From an uncultured Sphingomonadaceae bacterium (GTDB lineage: Bacteria; Pseudomonadota; Alphaproteobacteria; Sphingomonadales; Sphingomonadaceae), in the NCBI GenBank assembly GCA_947499255.1, contig CANMNF010000003.1, positions 186,001 to 250,000 of the forward strand: 64,000 bases of DNA, in the 5' to 3' direction. Positions 59,446-64,000 of this stretch are shown in pieces (the first letter of the stretch is position 1; every line of letters starts with the position of its first letter). Below the pieces are notes generated by a model. It was not told where the DNA came from and searched no databases. It saw nothing but the letters and a program-made list of their open reading frames with translations. The position numbers were made by a program, and so were the translations under genes.

Positions 59446-59471
59446 TAAACCATCTGCAACCATGCCGTTCT
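59446..59471 (+). promoter_or_regulatory. Weak sigma28-like promoter upstream of flgM
   Basis: TAAA-N14-GCCGTTCT versus TAAA-N15-GCCGATAA. Confidence 0.3.
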
Positions 59472-59500
59472 GCTAAGCGAACCAATGTAAGGAATGAGCG

Positions 59501-59812
59501 ATGTCTCCTACTGATATCTCCCGTATCCAAGGCGTAGCCGGTGTCCGGCAGGATAACGCAGCGCAAATACGCTTTGATGTCCCCGCAGCTGCCACGCCGG
59601 CGCCCGCCACCTCTGATGCAGCGGCAAGCACTGCCGCGCCCGAAGTGAAAGTTGACGCTGCACCCTCGACCGATCTGCGCACCGCGCCCGTTGATACTGA
59701 CCGCGTGAGGGAAATTCGCGCAGCAATTGAAAGCGGGAATTATCCGCTGATGCCGGCGCAGATTGCCGATGCGATGATTGCCGCGCCGTTGTTGTTGAGC
59801 GCTGAGGCATGA
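59501..59812 (+). CDS. flgM: Anti-sigma28 factor FlgM
   Basis: VDTDRVREIRAAIESGNYPLMPAQIADAMIAAPLLL. Confidence 0.85.
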   Translation: MSPTDISRIQGVAGVRQDNAAQIRFDVPAAATPAPATSDAAASTAAPEVKVDAAPSTDLRTAPVDTDRVREIRAAIESGNYPLMPAQIADAMIAAPLLLSAEA

Positions 59813-60168
59813 GCGAGCGTACACAATTGGCCACCATGTTGCGGCAAATGATTGCCGTTCTGGAAAATGAGCGGCAGGCGCTTGCCGGTTTGGACCTCGA
59901 TGCCTTGATTGCCAGCGCTTCGAACAAGCAATCCTTGTGCGATCAGCTTGATGCGGCGAACGATGATGCCACGGGTGATGGGGCCGCGCGCGATCTGGAT
60001 GAAGAATGTCGCACGCTTACCATTCAGGCGCGGCAATTGAACGAGGTAAACCGGCAGGTGCGCAACCTTTTGGCGCGCAATGTCGCCGCGCGGCTTGATG
60101 CGTTGACCGGCGCGTCCCCCACATACAGCGCAAAAGCGCGCACATCGCAAAACGCAGCGTCGCTTTAA
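59809..60168 (+). CDS. FlgN-like flagellar export chaperone
   Basis: LATMLRQMIAVLENERQALAGLDLDALIASASNKQSLCDQL; directly after flgM. Confidence 0.65.
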   Translation: MSERTQLATMLRQMIAVLENERQALAGLDLDALIASASNKQSLCDQLDAANDDATGDGAARDLDEECRTLTIQARQLNEVNRQVRNLLARNVAARLDALTGASPTYSAKARTSQNAASL

Positions 60169-60174
60169 CTGTAA

Positions 60175-60190
60175 TTGGCACGGCTCTTGC
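60175..60190 (+). promoter_or_regulatory. Sigma54 (RpoN) promoter upstream of SLT-flhA-fliA unit
   Basis: TTGGCACG-GCTC-TTGC, exact GG-N10-GC spacing, 39 nt before the GTG start. Confidence 0.88.
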
Positions 60191-60228
60191 TCAACTGATC
60201 TTCGTCCATTCGCGATGGAGACAAAAGA

Positions 60229-61023
60229 GTGAGTATTGCCGTTTTCTCAGAGCAGGTTTCGCCACTGGCCGCGTCCACCGTGGCCGCGCCGCCGCAAATC
60301 CGCACCGCGATTGCCAATGCCGCGCAGCGCGAAAATGTCAGCTTTGATTATCTGTTGGCACAGGCCCGGCTGGAAAGCGGGCTGGATCCATCTGCCCGGG
60401 CGAAGACATCATCTGCAGCGGGCCTTTTCCAATTCATCGAAAGCACATGGCTGACCACGATGGATCGCCATGGCGGCGCGCGCGATGGGGTGCAGCGCCA
60501 GGATGTGCTCGCCATGCGTTATGATCCTGCCACCGCGTCACAAATGGCGGCGGCTTTGGCAGGCGAGAACCGCACAGGCCTCAAGACAAGTCTGGGCCGA
60601 GAGCCTGATCATGCCGAACTGTATCTGGCGCATTTTTTGGGGCTGGGCGGTGCGCGCACTATGCTGTCCGCTGATCCTGCGACATCGGCTGCGGCGCTTT
60701 TGCCCGAAGCTGCCAAAGCCAATCGCGCGATCTTTTATGACAATGGCTCTGCGCGCAATGTGGGCGAGGTGATCGGTGTGATCCGCGATCGGATGGACGC
60801 GGCCAAAGCGCAAGGCGCTGCCGCCCCGCCGCCTATATCATCCAGCCAGCGCGCTTTTGCCGCTCACACTGCCGACGCTTTACCAAACGCGCCAAACCCG
60901 CGCCGGGCGAGCATGGCAGAAACCTTGCGCAGCGCCTTTGCCGGAAGCGAGCACACGCTGCCGCCTGCCGCGCATGACCGGGTAAACCGCGCCTATTCGC
61001 GCCTTGCGGGATTGGGATTGTAA
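60229..61023 (+). CDS. SLT-domain lytic transglycosylase (flagellum-associated)
   Basis: ENVSFDYLLAQARLESGLDPSARAKTSSAAGLFQFIESTWL. Confidence 0.85.
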   Translation: MSIAVFSEQVSPLAASTVAAPPQIRTAIANAAQRENVSFDYLLAQARLESGLDPSARAKTSSAAGLFQFIESTWLTTMDRHGGARDGVQRQDVLAMRYDPATASQMAAALAGENRTGLKTSLGREPDHAELYLAHFLGLGGARTMLSADPATSAAALLPEAAKANRAIFYDNGSARNVGEVIGVIRDRMDAAKAQGAAAPPPISSSQRAFAAHTADALPNAPNPRRASMAETLRSAFAGSEHTLPPAAHDRVNRAYSRLAGLGL

Positions 61024-61026
61024 GCC

Positions 61027-63180
61027 ATGGATATTGCGCGCCTGCCTTTCCGTATGCCGCCTGCCACACTGGCTTTGCCAGCGGGCATTTTGATGATCAT
61101 CGTATTGTTGGTGCTGCCAATCCACACCGCGATGCTTGATGCGCTCTTTGTCCTCAATATCGCGCTGTCGGTGGCGATTTTGATGGTGGCGATGAATGCG
61201 CAAAAGCCACTGGATTTCAGCTCTTTCCCCTCGGTTTTGCTGTTTGCGACATTGCTGCGGCTGGCGCTGAACGTTGCCTCCACGCGCATTGTTCTGGTGA
61301 ACGGCCACCAAGGCGAAGGGTCTGCGGGCAAAGTTATTGAAAGCTTTGGCCGGTTTCTGATCGAAGGCAATTTTGCCGTTGGCCTATTCGTCTTTGTGAT
61401 CTTGCTGATCATCAATATGGTCGTGATCACCAAGGGTGCAGGGCGCGTGTCCGAAGTGTCCGCGCGCTTCACTCTTGATGCTTTGCCCGGCAAACAGATG
61501 GCCATCGATAGCGATATTGCAGCAGGCCTGATGACCAGTGAAGAGGCGAAAGCCCGCCGCGCGGAAATCGGCACAGAAGCGGATTTTTACGGGGCAATGG
61601 ACGGTGCCTCCAAATTCGTCAAAGGCGATGCGATTGCCGCTTTGTTGATCCTGGGTGTGAACATTATTGGCGGGCTGACGCTGGGCATGATCACGCATGA
61701 CCTGGGCTGGGGCGATGCGGCAGAGCGGTATATCACGCTGTCGGTTGGCGATGCCTTGGTGGCGCAGGTGCCAGCTTTGCTGTTGTCTATTGCCGCAGCT
61801 GTCATCGTGACGCGTGTGACTGACAAATCGGACCTTTCCGGACATATTGCAGGCCAGTTTTCCGATCCGCGCAGCTGGTTGCCCGTGGCCTTTGTGCTGG
61901 GCGCTTTGGGAATGATCCCCGCCATGCCGCAAACGGTATTTCTGCCTGCGGCTGCGGGCGCGGCAGGCCTGTGGTGGAGCTTGACCAAGCTGAAACGCGA
62001 ACAGGCAAGGGTAGAGGCTTTGGCGCAAGAAGAACCGCCTGCCTCGCCAGACAAAATCGCTATTGAAGATGTGTCCGATCATACGCTGGTGACGCTGGAG
62101 CTGGGTTATTCGCTGGTCCATCTGGTGGACGAGGCGCGCGATGCGCCGCTGGTAGGCCGGATTGCCGGTGTACGGCGGCAATTGTCTGAAGAAATGGGCT
62201 TTGTCGTGCCGCAATTGCGCGTGCGCGATAGCTTGGACATCGTGCCTGATGCTTACCGTGTGATGATGGGCGGGGTGAGCATTGCCAGCGTGGCGATCAA
62301 GCCGCAAAAACTGCTCGCCATCGATGTGGGGGAAAGCAATCCCACCCATCGCCTGCGCGGTGAAGCGACCACTGATCCCACGTTCCAATGCCCCGCTTTG
62401 TGGATTGAGAAAGCCGCGCGCGAAGAAGCTGTGGCCGAGGGTTTCCTTGTCGTGGATGCCGCCACCATTATTGCCACCCATCTGGGCCAATTGCTGACCA
62501 ATCACGCTGCCGAAATGCTCGGCCCTGAAGAAGTGCGCGCGGCGATGGATGCGCTGGCAGAGCGGCGTCCGGGGCTGGTCGAGGCGGTTACGCCTGATCC
62601 GCTGTCACTGGCCGCTCTGACGCGCGTTTTGCGGATGCTTTTGTCGGACGGGATTACCTTGGCACACCCTGTGCCTTTGCTCGCCAGCCTTGCCAGCGCT
62701 TTGCAACAAACACAGGATGCCGAGCAATTGGTGGACCGGGTGCGCGCGGATTTGGGCGCGATGCTGGTCGCGCGCGCCTGTCCCGCCGCAGAGCGGCTGC
62801 CTGTCATTACGCTGGCCGCACCATTGGAAAGCGCTATCCTGCAAGGGCTGCGCGATCCGGCCACAGGACAAGTGATAGTTGACCCTGAACTTGCCGCACG
62901 CATTGCGGGCGAGGTTGGCGATCTGGTGGCCAGCGTTCCTGGCCCGGCGAGCCCTGCATTGATCGTACAGCCGCCAGCGCGCCGTCCACTGGCCGCCATG
63001 TTGAAACAGCGCGTGCCCGGCGCGCATGTCCTGTCCATCGCGGAATTGCCTGCCAGCCAGGCCATCGAAGTGCTCGCCGTGATCGGTGAAGCTGACGAGG
63101 CCGCTCCCGCTCCCGCTCCCGCTCCCGCAGCTCAGCCTGCATCCCAACCCATCTCCCATGCCGAGGCGATAGCTGCATGA
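61027..63180 (+). CDS. flhA: Flagellar biosynthesis protein FlhA
   Basis: MMVVPLP-type N-terminus; NVASTRIVL; GRVSEVSARFTLDALPGKQMAIDSDIAAGLM; 717 aa. Confidence 0.97.
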   Translation: MDIARLPFRMPPATLALPAGILMIIVLLVLPIHTAMLDALFVLNIALSVAILMVAMNAQKPLDFSSFPSVLLFATLLRLALNVASTRIVLVNGHQGEGSAGKVIESFGRFLIEGNFAVGLFVFVILLIINMVVITKGAGRVSEVSARFTLDALPGKQMAIDSDIAAGLMTSEEAKARRAEIGTEADFYGAMDGASKFVKGDAIAALLILGVNIIGGLTLGMITHDLGWGDAAERYITLSVGDALVAQVPALLLSIAAAVIVTRVTDKSDLSGHIAGQFSDPRSWLPVAFVLGALGMIPAMPQTVFLPAAAGAAGLWWSLTKLKREQARVEALAQEEPPASPDKIAIEDVSDHTLVTLELGYSLVHLVDEARDAPLVGRIAGVRRQLSEEMGFVVPQLRVRDSLDIVPDAYRVMMGGVSIASVAIKPQKLLAIDVGESNPTHRLRGEATTDPTFQCPALWIEKAAREEAVAEGFLVVDAATIIATHLGQLLTNHAAEMLGPEEVRAAMDALAERRPGLVEAVTPDPLSLAALTRVLRMLLSDGITLAHPVPLLASLASALQQTQDAEQLVDRVRADLGAMLVARACPAAERLPVITLAAPLESAILQGLRDPATGQVIVDPELAARIAGEVGDLVASVPGPASPALIVQPPARRPLAAMLKQRVPGAHVLSIAELPASQAIEVLAVIGEADEAAPAPAPAPAAQPASQPISHAEAIAA
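63103..63126. repeat. 6-bp tandem repeat (GCTCCC)x4 in flhA 3' end
   Basis: Encodes APAPAPAPA tail. Confidence 0.9.
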
Positions 63181-63911
63181 AACATGATCCTTCCGCTTTT
63201 GCCGCCAAGCAAGCGGCCCGCACCGCCTATGCCGATCCGCAAACCGTGGCGCGCCGTGTGCGCGATTTTCTGCCCATGGTGCACAAGGCCGCGTGGCACA
63301 TCTTTGGTGCTGGCCGTGATGGGTTGGAGGTGGAAGATCTGGTGCAAATCGGCCTGATGACATTGACCCAATGCGCGCGGCGCCATGATCGCCCGACCGA
63401 GGACGGCTTTGCAGCCTATGCCAAAATGCGGGTGCGCGGCGCGATGTTTGATCATTTGCGCAAAATGGCGCTCGACACCCGCTCCGCCATCCGCCGCCAG
63501 CGCGAGGTAGAAGCGGCAAGGCAAGCTTTTCACGCAGAACATGGCCGCGCGCCCGATGATGGCGAACTTGCCACAGCGCTTGACGTTAGTGCCGAGGAAC
63601 TGCTCGCCTACACCGCGCACCAATTGCGCGAAGTGGGCTTGGATGACAGCTATGACGAGCATCAAAGCGCCTTTGCCGATCCGGGCGAAGATGCTTTGGA
63701 GCAATTGCTGGAGGCAGAAGACAATGCGCTGCTTGCGCAAAAGCTGGGCGATCTGCCAGAGCGGTTGCAGATGGTTTTGCAGCTTTATTTCGTTGAAGAA
63801 ATGAACCTGTCAGAAATCGCCGCAACGCTGGAAGTCAGCGTGCCGCGTGTGCACCAGTTAAAAGCGCAAGCCCTGGGCAAATTGCGCAGCGCGTTAGAAG
63901 CGGCGCGTTAG
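63177..63911 (+). CDS. fliA: RNA polymerase sigma factor FliA (sigma28)
   Basis: LVQIGLMTLTQCARRHD...FAAYAKMRVRGAMFDHLRKM...LQLYFVEEMNLSEIAATLEVSVPRVHQLKAQALGKLR. Confidence 0.92.
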   Translation: MKHDPSAFAAKQAARTAYADPQTVARRVRDFLPMVHKAAWHIFGAGRDGLEVEDLVQIGLMTLTQCARRHDRPTEDGFAAYAKMRVRGAMFDHLRKMALDTRSAIRRQREVEAARQAFHAEHGRAPDDGELATALDVSAEELLAYTAHQLREVGLDDSYDEHQSAFADPGEDALEQLLEAEDNALLAQKLGDLPERLQMVLQLYFVEEMNLSEIAATLEVSVPRVHQLKAQALGKLRSALEAAR

Positions 63912-63927
63912 AAGAGGTGGGCACCGA

Positions 63928-64000
63928 TTAATCGCCCATCACATGCGCCACAATCTGGCGTTGATGCGGCGCGGCGCGATGTTCGATCAGATAAATGCCC
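63928..64000 (-). CDS. 3' end of an unidentified CDS truncated by the window edge
   Basis: Minus strand ...GIYLIEHRAAPHQRQIVAHVMGD*; too short to assign. Confidence 0.4.
   Translation of the reverse strand, partial: GIYLIEHRAAPHQRQIVAHVMGD

Noticed and set aside
61384-62505. 373-aa ORF antisense to flhA
   Set aside because: Antisense shadow; flhA is unambiguous.
1-64000. tRNA, rRNA, insertion sequences, prophage
   Set aside because: No transposase, integrase, tRNA-like cloverleaf or rRNA stretch recognised by reading; absence not proven without tRNAscan/ISfinder.

Overview
The window is a gene-dense stretch of an alphaproteobacterial chromosome. Gene content and protein style suggest Sphingomonadales (inference; I ran no search). 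Positions ~1-28.9 kb are mostly housekeeping and metabolic: the 3' end of a PhyR-type regulator, a MATE transporter, a lone 2Fe-2S subunit, a TonB siderophore receptor with a Fur-box-like site, arsC-like, lipB, nadA, glpK, a ptsP-type EI-Ntr, rodZ-like, ybgF/cpoB-like, tilS, ppc and a zwf-edd-glk operon. Positions ~29.0-63.9 kb hold an almost complete flagellar cluster: fliS-like/fliD/flhB/fliR-Q-P-O-N-M-L-K-J-I-H-G-F-E plus a sigma54 activator, fliC, a large HAD-like protein, motB/motA, flgL-K-J-I-H-G-F-E-D-C-B, then flgA/flgM/flgN-like/SLT transglycosylase/flhA/fliA. The most interesting observations are: (1) a second, divergent stator-like pair (58 kb) made of a PomA/MotA-like protein and a 143-aa single-TM protein with a TM aspartate but no canonical OmpA peptidoglycan-binding motif; (2) two near-identical consensus sigma54 promoters (TTGGCACG-N4-TTGC) driving flgB and the SLT-flhA-fliA unit; (3) a 15-bp minisatellite that appears to have grown out of the flgG stop codon and keeps an open frame into flgH; (4) a 7x12-bp perfect tandem array replacing the U-tract of the fliC terminator; (5) an 803-aa HAD-like protein beside flagellin; (6) reduced hook and filament proteins (short FlgE, truncated FlgD, short flagellin). 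All family assignments were made by eye from the translations.
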